From the NCBI GenBank assembly GCA_023436305.1, contig JAEZJQ010000050.1:1-64000 (forward strand): 64,000 nt of DNA, given 5' to 3'. This document shows, piece after piece, positions 1-10,258 of the stretch (position 1 is its first letter; each line of letters starts with the position of its first letter). The DNA is from Bacillota bacterium (lineage in GTDB: Bacteria; Bacillota; UBA4882; UBA8346). The notes below the pieces were generated by a model. The model searched no databases, was not told the origin of the DNA, and worked only from the letters and a program-made list of their open reading frames with translations. Position numbers and translations under genes: made by a program.

Positions 1-15
1 AAGGGGGATAAAAAA

Positions 16-471
16 ATGGCGATTCTTAGTTTTAATGGGCGAGTCAATATCGCGGTCCGGATCGTAACGGAAAAATACCCGAAAGCGTGGCTTTATGAAG
101 CTGACGGTACGGCATCCGCCGGTCCCACCACGGATCCGGCCAAAATCGATCAATTAAGAGTGGTCTTTGGAAATGAAAATAATACCACCGTAATCATCAA
201 AGAGACAAACTACGGTGAATTCGGCGAACCAGTGCTTATCCAGGAACCCTGGCTGGAAGATGTGGTTATCAAATGGCCGGTCCAAATGGATCTGCCACAG
301 GCCAATGAGTTGAAAGAAAAGGCCGGTTACAAGGAACCCTATGGGGCAGTCACCTTGCGTAATCCGCTGGGTCCGAAGCTCAGCAACCCATACTTCATTT
401 TCGGCGGTAATCCTGCCAAACCCTATATTTTTGTCGATACAGTCACCGGTGAAGTGCATGCGGGTCACTAA
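16..471 (+). CDS. hypothetical protein, 151 aa
   Basis: I do not recognise this family. The ATG is preceded by a purine-rich AAGGGGG site at positions 1-7, and the gene is followed within 60 bp by a clear terminator, so it is very likely real. The protein has no signal peptide or membrane segment. It looks like a soluble mixed alpha/beta or beta-rich domain with many Pro, Gly and aromatic residues, and it ends in a short tail containing HAGH. It lies 370 bp upstream of the giant RHS gene on the same strand, but the terminator between them argues for a separate transcript. No function can be assigned. Confidence 0.75.
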   Translation: MAILSFNGRVNIAVRIVTEKYPKAWLYEADGTASAGPTTDPAKIDQLRVVFGNENNTTVIIKETNYGEFGEPVLIQEPWLEDVVIKWPVQMDLPQANELKEKAGYKEPYGAVTLRNPLGPKLSNPYFIFGGNPAKPYIFVDTVTGEVHAGH

Positions 472-500
472 AAAAACTTCACCCGGTTTGCTGAAGGCGT

Positions 501-528
501 GGCGCAAAGGCTGCGCCCTTTTCTTTTT
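501..528 (+). terminator. Rho-independent terminator after the first gene
   Basis: GGCGCA (501-506) pairs with TGCGCC (512-517) and is followed by the T-rich tract CTTTTCTTTTT. It closes the first gene. Confidence 0.75.
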
Positions 529-841
529 CCCCTAAAAAACCGGCATATTTACTATTATCTTTTCCGTTTATTAGTTTCGGAATATCATTATTCATTAAAG
601 TTAGATATAATATGCACTCCGAATATTTACGTTTTTTAATGTTTACTACTTATATTTTATAATTTTTATCTGTTATATTTATGTTTCATGGCATTGTATC
701 GATTTAACTATTTTTTATTTTTTTGATTATTTTTTAATTAGTCTTGACCGATAACTTAATATATTATTTTGTAAATCATTGAGTTTAGATAATAACAAAT
801 GAATATGATATTGCTCAATAACAATCGGAGGTACCAACATA
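529..841 (+). other. AT-rich intergenic leader upstream of the RHS gene
   Basis: A very AT-rich stretch without a credible reading frame. TATAAT occurs at 606-611 but has no good -35 hexamer at the right distance, so any promoter call is weak. The only firm signal is the Shine-Dalgarno sequence GGAGGT at 827-832, which fixes the start of the next gene at 842. Confidence 0.5.
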
Positions 842-3800
842 ATGAAATCGAATAATAGTTCCAATGCTGAATTGCCGGGAATTAACGGCGGCCAACTGGA
901 TTTAGGCAGTATCGGGGATATCGGCAAAAGTGTAAATCTTTTTCGAGGCGATGTTAATCTGCCGCTTAAACTGGTTTCACTTTCCGGTAGAAATAATCTT
1001 GATGCGAGTATTACGGCATTTTACGGGAGTAATGTTCATTATTTGGTCAATACCTGGAACAAAGATGCGCCTACCGATATTTTGGGCGCCGGTTGGTCGC
1101 TTCCTTTTGAAAAAATTGTGGTCGATATTACCAATATCAGTACCAATTATGACGATAAGTTTTATATCGTTTCCGGAGGCAATACTATACCTCTTTTTAG
1201 GACGGAAAAAAATGATGGCGCCATATACTTTCAAGCCAAAAACTTTAATTTTCAGAAAATAATTTATTATAATAACCCATCCGATCCGTTGCGCGAAAGA
1301 TGGGAAATCGTGAAGGAAGATGGTTCAAGATATATTTACGGCGCTATCAAAAAAGGCAATGATTATTTCTATGGAATCAACGGAACCCAACAATGGGGTG
1401 TAAAATGGAAGAACTGGGTAGGAAGCACCGCGAACCGTTCCGGAACTCAATACCCTGTTGCCTGGAATCTGGCGGAAATCATAAATATATGGGGAGATTG
1501 TATTTATTTTGACTATGAAAATGATGATATTCCGATTGGTGGAAATAAAGACACCAATTATACCCGTTCGTCGCGGATCAAAAAAATTACCGACGTCTAT
1601 GGACAAACAGTAAATTTTAATTATTCCCCCAAAGAGAGCTTTGAAATTCAACTGCCTGTTTTACCCGCTACTGACGTTAACGCCTTTCAATTCCAGTATG
1701 AAGAAAAATTTTTAGAGAACATATTTGTCAACAATGAAAACAGTGAACTTCTTTTTACTATCGATTTTGACTATGATTTTTACAATGTCAGTGATAAAAC
1801 AACTGATGATCATTATAAAAAACGGTACTTGAAATCGGTAAAAATGGTCAACGGAAACGGCGCGGGATTACCGGGCATTACTTTTGATTATTACACCAAA
1901 CCCACGGAAATAAATCCCGGCGCCATCAAAACCATTACTTTCCCGGAAGGCGGAATGGCTACATTTGAATACGAATCGGGCAAGTTGGCCAATACTTCCG
2001 TACGCAGGGAAATAAAATCTCCGGGAACGGATTATACGCCTTTGGTTTGGCATGGGCCTGATTATGTAGTGGTTGCCTGGTTCAGCAAATCAAGAAATAA
2101 AGTATTGGTTTCCGTATATTCATGGGGCGGCAATTGGAACGAATGGAAATACGAATTAATTACAACTTGTAATGTTGATGATTTTCATGGAATCAATTCC
2201 AGGGATTTCTTCACCATCTATTTTAAAGATCTCAATTTAGGCCGGTATCGGGTATTTCTTTTCAGGCAGGAAGAGTACCGGTTTGGAGAATGGACCGCTT
2301 ATGAGGTTAAGCTGGATAACCGGTATACCAGCCTATCCCTTGCAGCCGGTAATGATTTTGTAAGTATATATTGTCCCAATGCAACTCAAATCAACATTCA
2401 GCAATGGAATTCTTTTTCCAAGAAATGGGATACATCGCTACCGGAAAGCAGGCAATTTACACATGTATCATTAGCGGCCAAAAATAACTTTTTTATATTT
2501 TCAGGTTATAACGATACGGCCAAGGAACTTTTGGTATGTTTATATTATTGTGATGAAAATCGCAGCTGGAAAATCGGTGGTTCAAAAACAATCCCGGGCG
2601 AAATCAACCTGGAATATACAAACTTTGAACGAATTTGGTCCATCGGAGACTGTTTTGCGGCTGCGGCCTATATCACCAAAACCGATCAGCGGAGTGTTTA
2701 TTTTAATTTGCTGATTATCAGTTGGCGGATGGATTTTTCGCTGAATAATGTAAATGTTTATACATATAGCCAGGATATTCAATTAAAAAATGCCGTCAAT
2801 CACATTATGATCAACAACAATTTAATCGGAATCGGACAAAGGGTCCTACGATACAATGGCGAAAAATGGATCGAAAAAGAAACTGTCGTCCCCGATGTTT
2901 CCAGTGAATATGCCTATATTTACAACGAAGATATCGTGATCACGGGAAAAAAGACTGGGATGTTACAGGATTTTTCATCCATGGTATACGACCCATACCA
3001 ATATCGTTGGATTCCCGGAGACATTCAAGGTTCGCTAAGCGGGGATCAAATAACCGTGCCTTCATTTGCAGGCGACTATTGCGCAGCGGTAAACAATATT
3101 TATTACCGGGATCAAACTCTCAGATGGCATAAGATATACTCATTGCCTGCGAATGTTGACCCGGCCTCGATTCAAAACCGGGCGCCGGGATATTTGTTAT
3201 ATCAAATGACAAATGAACCCTTAAATACTTATCTGATGTTTTTAAAGGACGGAGCGGTAAAAGGCACGGCAAGAAAAATTAAAGATGAAAACATATACAC
3301 CTCTCAGGAACCAGGAAAAGTTCTGGCGGGCGAATTTTCCTTTGTAACTTATCAAGGTACAAAATTTGAAGAAGCATCATCATTGTCTATATACCGGGTG
3401 ATCAACGAATCCATCGCGGATGAACAAGTTGATTATTCCGTATCCAAAGTGTCCGTTTTTGACGGATATAATCAAGTGGACACGGTTTATCAATATGACC
3501 GGGATACCGCCGCTTACGATCCGGGCGGCAGAGTGTGCCAATTTTCCAAAGCCGGAACATATTACAAAGAAGCGGAGAACTCTTTCAGTTATACCGAAAA
3601 TATCTATTTCAACGGCTTGAATCCTCAGATACCGGGCGTTATTTATCCTGATACCGACGAGTTTACCAATGTTAAAGAATTTTTCAGTTGTTTCAACGGC
3701 CAAATTTATCAAAGCGCCTCATATAATACCGGCGGCGCCAAAGTATCCGAAACAGTGAATTATCTGTACGCGTACGACCGGAAAAAAGATGGCGCACCAC

Positions 3801-6800
3801 TTTTCGGAGTTTATACCAGGGCTCGTAAACAAATTGAATCGCTCTATCTTCCTCCCATCAATTCAGAGCCTTTAGCCAAAATTACCGAATATGACTATAA
3901 CGAAAAAGGCCAATTAACAGTAACAGCTACTTATAATTATAATTCCGAAGGCCAAGCGGAAAGATTAACCGAGGAAAAGAAATATGGCTGGGAGGTTTAT
4001 CCCCAATTACTCGATATCAACCTGCTCAATCTCGAAGTGCAAACCAAAAACCGGAACGAAACTAAGAATGTAACCACCCAGCTTTCGGTTTGTGTTCTTA
4101 AAAATTGGAGCGAAGACAAAGGTGGTAATCAATGGGGCTTACACAAAACTTACCAGTGGGACGGTACGGCCGGCCAAGAAATTTTTGACTTTCAGGCGTG
4201 GTCTTTGGATGGCGAACCGGATTCCGGCTGGATTAAAGATTTCGAGATTGCCGGAATGACTGCCAATGGCCTGGTAATTGAAACGATTGATATTGATAAT
4301 ATCCATCGTGCCACTTTATATGATTTAAAAGACCGCTTTGCGGTCGCAAAATTTACCAACGCCAGTATTACAAATAATGAAGCCGGTTATTACGGTTTTG
4401 AGGAATACGAAAATCCGGGCGGATGGTCCGTCTTTCCCGCGACTGAACCAATCAACGAGTATATTCATGAAGGCGATTCGTATACGGGGACCCGCAGGCT
4501 TATCCTCCAGGGGAAATCAGGGGTAAAATCCGGGCTTAAAAATACGTTTCAAATTCAAAACAACAGTAAAAAATTTATTCTATCCTGTTGGGTAAAAACA
4601 AGTATGAACTTTTCAGGCGCCGGCAACCTTTCCGGTTGGGAGATTTCTCTTGGCGATTCGGCTTCAAAAACAGTATTTGTGCCTGTTTTACCCACGAATG
4701 AAACCTGGCGGTATTTTTATACCATCATTGACATGGCTGCTTTCGGAATCAGCGCTGCCGGTCAGATCGAGCTTTTTGTCTTCAACATGCAGACCGGGGA
4801 ATATATGCTGGTGGATGACATCGGTTTTGCCCCTTTTAACAGCACTTATATGGCTGAAATTTATGAAACGCGATATAAGCTGAATACCGCTTCGGTTGGG
4901 TTAACGGGCGAAACCCGCAGAATTGCCTATGATTCGTTTCAAATGCCCGTGGTTACAGTTGGAGACGGCGAACAGCCCCAGAAGCTTTCCGCTGGTTATA
5001 CCTGGCGCAAATATCATGACGATTTTGATCCGGCGGACCCAAACAGTTTACTTGCCATAACCGTCCGGACCGGAGGAATTTTTGAAAGTTTCCATCACGG
5101 CAACCAATGGACCAACCATTGGGAAGCTTCAAACGGCTGGGAATTGGACGGACCTAAACTTGTCTATCATGGATCAGCAACGGGGGTTTTAACTCTAAAG
5201 GATTCGGATAACTACCAAAACTACGGCGTAAGGTTTAATATTCTCCCGGATGAGACCAGTAACGGCCCCATCGGTGTCAAGATCGGGCAAATACTTAAAT
5301 TGCAATGGGATAAAGGCCAGTGGGAACTATATGATTCCACCCGGGGAATATTGGTGGATTCCTTCGCCCAGGCCCGGATGGACAGTAAAGATTGGCTTTT
5401 GATAGCGGGAAGGCACGGCCTAATCTTTTTTGCCGACGGAAGACAAGTCTTGAAATATAATTTCCCGGCGCCAATCGCCGGACAGTTTCAATTATTTACC
5501 GCAAATAAAATTTCACTTGATTATATTACGGTGTTTGTCGATCCGGTAACATCCATTGCTTACAGCGATAATTCCGGCAAACAAATCCAGGCTCAAAAAC
5601 TGGATGACGGCAGTATTGTGGTTCAGGCAAATTGTTATGACCATTTGGGAAGACAAGCAATTACCACCAAGGCGGCCCGGTTTGATAATGAATTACTAAA
5701 ATACCGACAGGATTTCGTCAAATCCATTGACTGGGACGAAGGGACAATGACTGGCGAAATATCCGATTTTTATCCGGCTGACGAAGGGTATCCCTACTCG
5801 CGGAAATTATATGAAAAATCGCCTTTGGCCCGAATCATTGAGCAAGGAGGTCCCGGCAAACTTCATGCCATTAATCTGAACACCCCTGAGGAAAGCCGTC
5901 ATACCACCATCACCAAGTATTCCACCAATATCAAGGATGGGATTAACGATGATTTGCCTCCAGGTAAATATATTGTGGCCACTGAAATAGATGCGGATAA
6001 AAATACATTTGCCCGGATATCCGACCAATTGGGAAATACGGTTGGTGAAATTCAGGGGGTTAAAGCCGGCGGGAACGACAACTTTGCCATGTCGCGGCAT
6101 TATTTCGACGCCTGTCAAAATAACACCCGGACCCAATTACCCAATTATTTTCGAGAAGACATACCCGGACATGAAAAATTCATTATCGAGAGAGGCTATG
6201 ATTTCTTTGGCAGAATTGTCCGGGAGTCCAATCCGGACACCGCCCAGCCTTATTTGAGCATCTATGATAAAGCCGGAAGAATCCGTTTTGCACGGGATGC
6301 CAACGGGGCTGAACAGGGTTATTTGATCTATTGGATATATGATGGATTGGGCCGGAATGTTGAGAAAGGCATTTGCCAATCTGATTGGAATGAAGAGCAG
6401 CTTCAAAGGAACGCCGATGATCAAACCTGGCTGCCTGCTCCGGGTATTTCCTGTAAACGATATGAGTATGACGGCGACGGGTCGGATATCAATCTCATCG
6501 GCAGACTGACCAAGGTGTGGTCAAGCGACAGCGAAAGCAACTGCCGAATAAAGGTCGAAGAAGCGTTTGTTTATGATATTCGGGGCAATATTATCAAAAA
6601 AGCGGTCAAATCCTTCGACTACGATGACGGCGCCGACCATATCATTCACTATGAATACGACAACCTGAACAATGGTGTTAAAATAACTTATAATGCGGAA
6701 GATGTTGAACCGTTTTCCATCAATTATAATTATAATAACTTCGGGCTGGTGGACGAAATCAGTGGGACCGATGGTAATCTGGCGCGGTACGAATATAATT

Positions 6801-8779
6801 GCGACGGAAGTATTAAAACGGAGGTATATAACCCCCAAAAAAGCGCGGAGCTCACCCGGAGCTATACTTATAACCAAGCGGGATGGCTCATTCAATTACA
6901 AGATAAGTTTTTTAGCGAAACTTTGGATTATACCGGAAACGGTTATCATGGAGCGGGTTTTTATTCCGGCAAAATCGCCCGCGCTTCGTATCATTTTGAT
7001 CATATCACAAGCCCGGGTGAGTTTGTGACATCGTATGAATATCAGTATGATTACGATAAACTCGGCAGGCTCCGAACCGCGGCCAATGACCGGGACGCCG
7101 CCTGGAGCCTGGGGGCAGGCAGCCCCTTGGCTTATGATTCCAATGGTAATGCCAGCCAATGGACCCGGGGAAACGAAACGCAGAATTTTGCTTACCATTC
7201 AGGGACTAACAAGCTAATCAATACCAATAATGACCTCGATGCCTCCTATCAATATAATGCCAACGGCGCCATCATTGTTGCAAATCCCAACGGCATTGCC
7301 GGGATAAACTACGACCAAGCCTCCGGAATGGCTTTATCCGTCCAAGTGAATCAAGGCGGTGTTACCCAAAACGTTTTTCTTAAGTATGATGGCGGCGATA
7401 AAAGAATTTTTAAGAAAAATCCCGATACGAGCAGACTCTATATTTTAAACACGAATGGCATGCCGTTGCTGGAAAGAACCACAGATTCCACCGGAACGGA
7501 AATCGTATCATTTAACATCTACGGACCGGCGGGTATGATTGCGGTAAAGCGGAACGGAAAACTTTACAATCTCATCAAGGACCACCTTTTTTCAACCAGA
7601 GTGGTCGTTGATGAGTCCGGGGTTTGCGCCGCATATAACTACACGCCGTTTGGAGAATTTATGGGCGCGGCTTATGAAATTCCCGGTTATCGTATGATCA
7701 TCCCGTATTTGTTTACTGGCCAGGAATGGGACAGTGAAACCGGCTTGTATAATTTCAAAGCAAGATTTTATGATCCTTATTTGGGCCGTTTTTACAGCAC
7801 CGACCCGGCAGGACAGTTCCCCGGGCCATATGTATATTCGGGTAACGATCCGGTCGCATATATCGATCCAAGCGGAGAGTTTTCCTGGGCTGCTTTAGGC
7901 GCTTTATTAGGAGGAATCCTTTTCTTGGGTGCCGGGATTGCCTTAGCTGCGTTCTCTGGAGGGACCTCAGCGGCGTTTGCCGGCGCCATCTTTGGAGGAC
8001 TTATGGCAGGAGCGGGAGGAGCAAGCGCAGCTTATGGCGCAACCCATTTTAAAAATAAATTTAACGCCGCGGAGTGGGGCGCTATGACCGGCTTGGGTGC
8101 GGCCTTCGGAGCTTTAGCCGGCGGATTAAGCTGTGCTGGAGGGGGGGTTTTAATGGCTGGCGGTTATGGCATCGTAACCAATTCGGCTCTGGGTGGAGTT
8201 GAAGGCTTTGTATCCAATGGAGTCATGAATGTTATGAACGGACAGGATTTCTTGGATAATGCAGGGTTGGCGTTGGGAATTGGAATAGCGGCAAGCACGC
8301 TTATTTCAGGCCTCAACATGGCTAGAGTACGTTTATTTAATAAAAATGGGAGAATACGTAATGGAGGCGGATATCGAAATTATAATGCGCTTGAAGGTCA
8401 TGGAGAATGGAGTCCAGAATTCGGATTTACTAAAGTGCCCAACGGTAAACAGCTTAAATTTTATGGGAAACACGAAAATACGATTTCAGATCGTTTAGGA
8501 GTACGTATAGCAAATAATAATAGTCATCTTCCCGTTCCGGAAACTATTTTACCTGGTCATAGAGTGTACAACTATACATTATATCCCCCAACAGGTCTAA
8601 CTATTTCGCCAGGATCTATAACAGTAAACGAAGGAACTAAGACTCTTAACCAATTGTTGAATAATGTTAATGGCGAAATCAGATGGTCTGCCTGTAGATG
8701 TGTAGTTAGAAGTCGATGGATTGGGGTTACCGGTTTTTCCAATGGGTTATCTAATTTGTACCCGGAGTTATCCAATTAA
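842..8779 (+). CDS. giant RHS/SpvB-type (Tc-toxin B/C-like) protein with variable C-terminal module
   Basis: A 2,645-aa protein. The N-terminal ~350 residues resemble the SpvB/TcdB entry domain, with GAGWSLP and DGSRYIYG motifs. A long middle part is followed by YD/RHS repeats from about residue 1,700. The RHS-associated core (about 2,265-2,345) has the hallmarks FYDPYLGRF, STDPAG and YIDPSG. The paired Asp-Pro motifs match the autoproteolysis site known in TcC/RHS cages; D2342 is the second. After the core comes a Gly/Ala-rich hydrophobic stretch (about 2,348-2,490) and a final domain from about residue 2,519 (GHGEWSP, YTLYPPTGL, WSACRC). From memory this final domain resembles the Stv putative-adhesin domain found at RHS C-termini. 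There is no signal peptide. By family knowledge it is a cage-like protein delivering a C-terminal effector, but no TcA-like partner or immunity gene is recognisable here. The DNA becomes more AT-rich after about 8,330, as expected for an exchanged C-terminal cassette. Confidence 0.9.
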   Translation: MKSNNSSNAELPGINGGQLDLGSIGDIGKSVNLFRGDVNLPLKLVSLSGRNNLDASITAFYGSNVHYLVNTWNKDAPTDILGAGWSLPFEKIVVDITNISTNYDDKFYIVSGGNTIPLFRTEKNDGAIYFQAKNFNFQKIIYYNNPSDPLRERWEIVKEDGSRYIYGAIKKGNDYFYGINGTQQWGVKWKNWVGSTANRSGTQYPVAWNLAEIINIWGDCIYFDYENDDIPIGGNKDTNYTRSSRIKKITDVYGQTVNFNYSPKESFEIQLPVLPATDVNAFQFQYEEKFLENIFVNNENSELLFTIDFDYDFYNVSDKTTDDHYKKRYLKSVKMVNGNGAGLPGITFDYYTKPTEINPGAIKTITFPEGGMATFEYESGKLANTSVRREIKSPGTDYTPLVWHGPDYVVVAWFSKSRNKVLVSVYSWGGNWNEWKYELITTCNVDDFHGINSRDFFTIYFKDLNLGRYRVFLFRQEEYRFGEWTAYEVKLDNRYTSLSLAAGNDFVSIYCPNATQINIQQWNSFSKKWDTSLPESRQFTHVSLAAKNNFFIFSGYNDTAKELLVCLYYCDENRSWKIGGSKTIPGEINLEYTNFERIWSIGDCFAAAAYITKTDQRSVYFNLLIISWRMDFSLNNVNVYTYSQDIQLKNAVNHIMINNNLIGIGQRVLRYNGEKWIEKETVVPDVSSEYAYIYNEDIVITGKKTGMLQDFSSMVYDPYQYRWIPGDIQGSLSGDQITVPSFAGDYCAAVNNIYYRDQTLRWHKIYSLPANVDPASIQNRAPGYLLYQMTNEPLNTYLMFLKDGAVKGTARKIKDENIYTSQEPGKVLAGEFSFVTYQGTKFEEASSLSIYRVINESIADEQVDYSVSKVSVFDGYNQVDTVYQYDRDTAAYDPGGRVCQFSKAGTYYKEAENSFSYTENIYFNGLNPQIPGVIYPDTDEFTNVKEFFSCFNGQIYQSASYNTGGAKVSETVNYLYAYDRKKDGAPLFGVYTRARKQIESLYLPPINSEPLAKITEYDYNEKGQLTVTATYNYNSEGQAERLTEEKKYGWEVYPQLLDINLLNLEVQTKNRNETKNVTTQLSVCVLKNWSEDKGGNQWGLHKTYQWDGTAGQEIFDFQAWSLDGEPDSGWIKDFEIAGMTANGLVIETIDIDNIHRATLYDLKDRFAVAKFTNASITNNEAGYYGFEEYENPGGWSVFPATEPINEYIHEGDSYTGTRRLILQGKSGVKSGLKNTFQIQNNSKKFILSCWVKTSMNFSGAGNLSGWEISLGDSASKTVFVPVLPTNETWRYFYTIIDMAAFGISAAGQIELFVFNMQTGEYMLVDDIGFAPFNSTYMAEIYETRYKLNTASVGLTGETRRIAYDSFQMPVVTVGDGEQPQKLSAGYTWRKYHDDFDPADPNSLLAITVRTGGIFESFHHGNQWTNHWEASNGWELDGPKLVYHGSATGVLTLKDSDNYQNYGVRFNILPDETSNGPIGVKIGQILKLQWDKGQWELYDSTRGILVDSFAQARMDSKDWLLIAGRHGLIFFADGRQVLKYNFPAPIAGQFQLFTANKISLDYITVFVDPVTSIAYSDNSGKQIQAQKLDDGSIVVQANCYDHLGRQAITTKAARFDNELLKYRQDFVKSIDWDEGTMTGEISDFYPADEGYPYSRKLYEKSPLARIIEQGGPGKLHAINLNTPEESRHTTITKYSTNIKDGINDDLPPGKYIVATEIDADKNTFARISDQLGNTVGEIQGVKAGGNDNFAMSRHYFDACQNNTRTQLPNYFREDIPGHEKFIIERGYDFFGRIVRESNPDTAQPYLSIYDKAGRIRFARDANGAEQGYLIYWIYDGLGRNVEKGICQSDWNEEQLQRNADDQTWLPAPGISCKRYEYDGDGSDINLIGRLTKVWSSDSESNCRIKVEEAFVYDIRGNIIKKAVKSFDYDDGADHIIHYEYDNLNNGVKITYNAEDVEPFSINYNYNNFGLVDEISGTDGNLARYEYNCDGSIKTEVYNPQKSAELTRSYTYNQAGWLIQLQDKFFSETLDYTGNGYHGAGFYSGKIARASYHFDHITSPGEFVTSYEYQYDYDKLGRLRTAANDRDAAWSLGAGSPLAYDSNGNASQWTRGNETQNFAYHSGTNKLINTNNDLDASYQYNANGAIIVANPNGIAGINYDQASGMALSVQVNQGGVTQNVFLKYDGGDKRIFKKNPDTSRLYILNTNGMPLLERTTDSTGTEIVSFNIYGPAGMIAVKRNGKLYNLIKDHLFSTRVVVDESGVCAAYNYTPFGEFMGAAYEIPGYRMIIPYLFTGQEWDSETGLYNFKARFYDPYLGRFYSTDPAGQFPGPYVYSGNDPVAYIDPSGEFSWAALGALLGGILFLGAGIALAAFSGGTSAAFAGAIFGGLMAGAGGASAAYGATHFKNKFNAAEWGAMTGLGAAFGALAGGLSCAGGGVLMAGGYGIVTNSALGGVEGFVSNGVMNVMNGQDFLDNAGLALGIGIAASTLISGLNMARVRLFNKNGRIRNGGGYRNYNALEGHGEWSPEFGFTKVPNGKQLKFYGKHENTISDRLGVRIANNNSHLPVPETILPGHRVYNYTLYPPTGLTISPGSITVNEGTKTLNQLLNNVNGEIRWSACRCVVRSRWIGVTGFSNGLSNLYPELSN

Positions 8780-8961
8780 TCCAGTATTATTAATTTAATA
8801 TGAAAAATCCGTTATTAGTTATTGGTTATTAGTGATTCATAAAAAGATAATAGCAAAGCTAGGTAGTTATTTTTCATTGTTTTTTGTGTCAGTTTCTGGC
8901 ATGGGAGTTAATACGGTACAGAACATAACAAATAATCCAAAATTTAAGGAGGAGTTTTACA

Positions 8962-10146
8962 ATGAAATTTACCGATCTTTCACCCGAACAGCAGCAAAGA
9001 TGGCGGGACAATGTGGCCAGATTGGGGATTAACCCGGATACTGCCGGAAATAGGTATGCCCGTTATAAAATGATTCCCGATTTGCAGAAATTTAGAGAAA
9101 TCGTTAATGCGCCCATTCAGGAAAATCAACGTAACCCGTCCATAACACATTCGGAGTTACAGTCAATTTCCGATAAGCGACTGCAAAATGTGGTGATGGC
9201 TCATGTCAGTGGCGCTTCAATGATCACCGATCAAAAAGTGATTGATGAAATTAACCGGAGATTTGAGGATGGTTTTATGGCTACGGTTTATGCTCACCCA
9301 AATCTAATGGTAACAGCAGAAAATCCCTTAATTATTGATTCGGCTACCGCCATAACTCAGTATGGCGCTATAACTATAAAATCCGGTGGTTACATAAAAA
9401 TACTTGTGCCATGCGCTTTCGAATGCCAGAGCTTGGTGAAAGAGTTAAACAGTACTCCCGGCAGCGCGTATGATTTTTATGTTTTGGGAAGAGATGGAGC
9501 GCCAGGCGATAATGGGTCCAATGGCGAAGATGGCGCCAGCGGGTCAGCAGGCGCTGACGCTGTGGCAAATTGTTCTTCTGCTGATGTACCGGCTGGCCTT
9601 GGTACGGCCGGGACAAACGGGTTGGATGGAAAGCAGGGATCGAATGGGACTCAAGGCACGGATGGGACTGAAGTAGGTATCACGATTTATAGTTTGAACT
9701 CAGTAATTTCCATACTCAATCAGGGTGGCCAAGGCGGCGCCGGAGGCAATGGCGGCAGTGGTGGCAAAGGCGGTAATGGCGGCCAAGGCGGTAATGGGGA
9801 TACATGTAATGGCGGATTGGTGAAAGGTGGACATGGCGGTAACGGCGGCAACGGAGGTAATGGCGGCAATGGCGGCAATGGCGGTAACGGAGGTAATGGC
9901 GGCAATTTAACGGTATATGTTAACTCATCGGCCATAAAGCAAGTCACTGTTGTTAATGGAAACGCGCCCGGCGGTAAACGCGGAGCAGAAGGGACCGGCG
10001 GTGTTGCCGGGCTACCTGGGGCAGGAGGGAGCCATGGCGGCGAAAACGGCGATCCCGGGACTCAAGGAAGTAACGGAAGTCCAGGTATCGACGGAAGCGC
10101 CGGAGATAAAGGGACCAGCAAAGTCCTCTCCATACCTCAACCATAA
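8962..10146 (+). CDS. collagen-like Gly-rich protein with GGN repeats, 394 aa
   Basis: The start has a good AAGGAGGAG site at 8947-8955. Residues 1 to about 175 form a non-repetitive N-terminal domain, with an Ile/Val/Ala-rich part (about 105-150) that could be beta-structured. Residues from about 178 to 235 are collagen-like (GxxG blocks with D, N, A and S), residues 254-315 are almost pure GGN/GGQ/GGK triplets, and residues 330-385 are again collagen-like. The GGN tract is encoded by 9-bp direct repeats. No signal peptide, LPXTG motif or transmembrane anchor is visible. It sits between the RHS gene and the polyketide synthase on the same strand with 112 bp to the latter. A structural or surface-matrix role is possible but is inference; the N-terminal domain is not recognised. 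Confidence 0.8.
   Translation: MKFTDLSPEQQQRWRDNVARLGINPDTAGNRYARYKMIPDLQKFREIVNAPIQENQRNPSITHSELQSISDKRLQNVVMAHVSGASMITDQKVIDEINRRFEDGFMATVYAHPNLMVTAENPLIIDSATAITQYGAITIKSGGYIKILVPCAFECQSLVKELNSTPGSAYDFYVLGRDGAPGDNGSNGEDGASGSAGADAVANCSSADVPAGLGTAGTNGLDGKQGSNGTQGTDGTEVGITIYSLNSVISILNQGGQGGAGGNGGSGGKGGNGGQGGNGDTCNGGLVKGGHGGNGGNGGNGGNGGNGGNGGNGGNLTVYVNSSAIKQVTVVNGNAPGGKRGAEGTGGVAGLPGAGGSHGGENGDPGTQGSNGSPGIDGSAGDKGTSKVLSIPQP
9721..9905 (+). repeat. 9-bp tandem repeat tract encoding GGN triplets
   Basis: Degenerate 9-mers of the type GGCGGYAAY are repeated with two interruptions; the densest part is 9838-9905. The tract is inside the collagen-like gene. Such tracts expand and contract by slippage, so length variation between strains is likely. 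Confidence 0.8.
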
Positions 10147-10258
10147 AGGCCCGCAAATCCAGCATCAAAAACATTTTGACTATATTTCACGCTTCCGGGT
10201 GTAGTATTTATATCGATAAAGCATATAACATTGATTTCTAAAACGAGGTTTAAAAAGT

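Noticed and set aside
8832..9032. GTG-initiated 66-aa frame between the RHS and collagen-like genes, considered as an immunity gene
   Set aside because: No ribosome binding site; it overlaps the start of the well-supported collagen-like gene in another frame and includes that gene's Shine-Dalgarno sequence.
9720..9947. Minus-strand Pro-rich (PPLPPLPP) reading frame
   Set aside because: It is the exact antisense of the GGN-repeat tract of the collagen-like gene and has no ribosome binding site.
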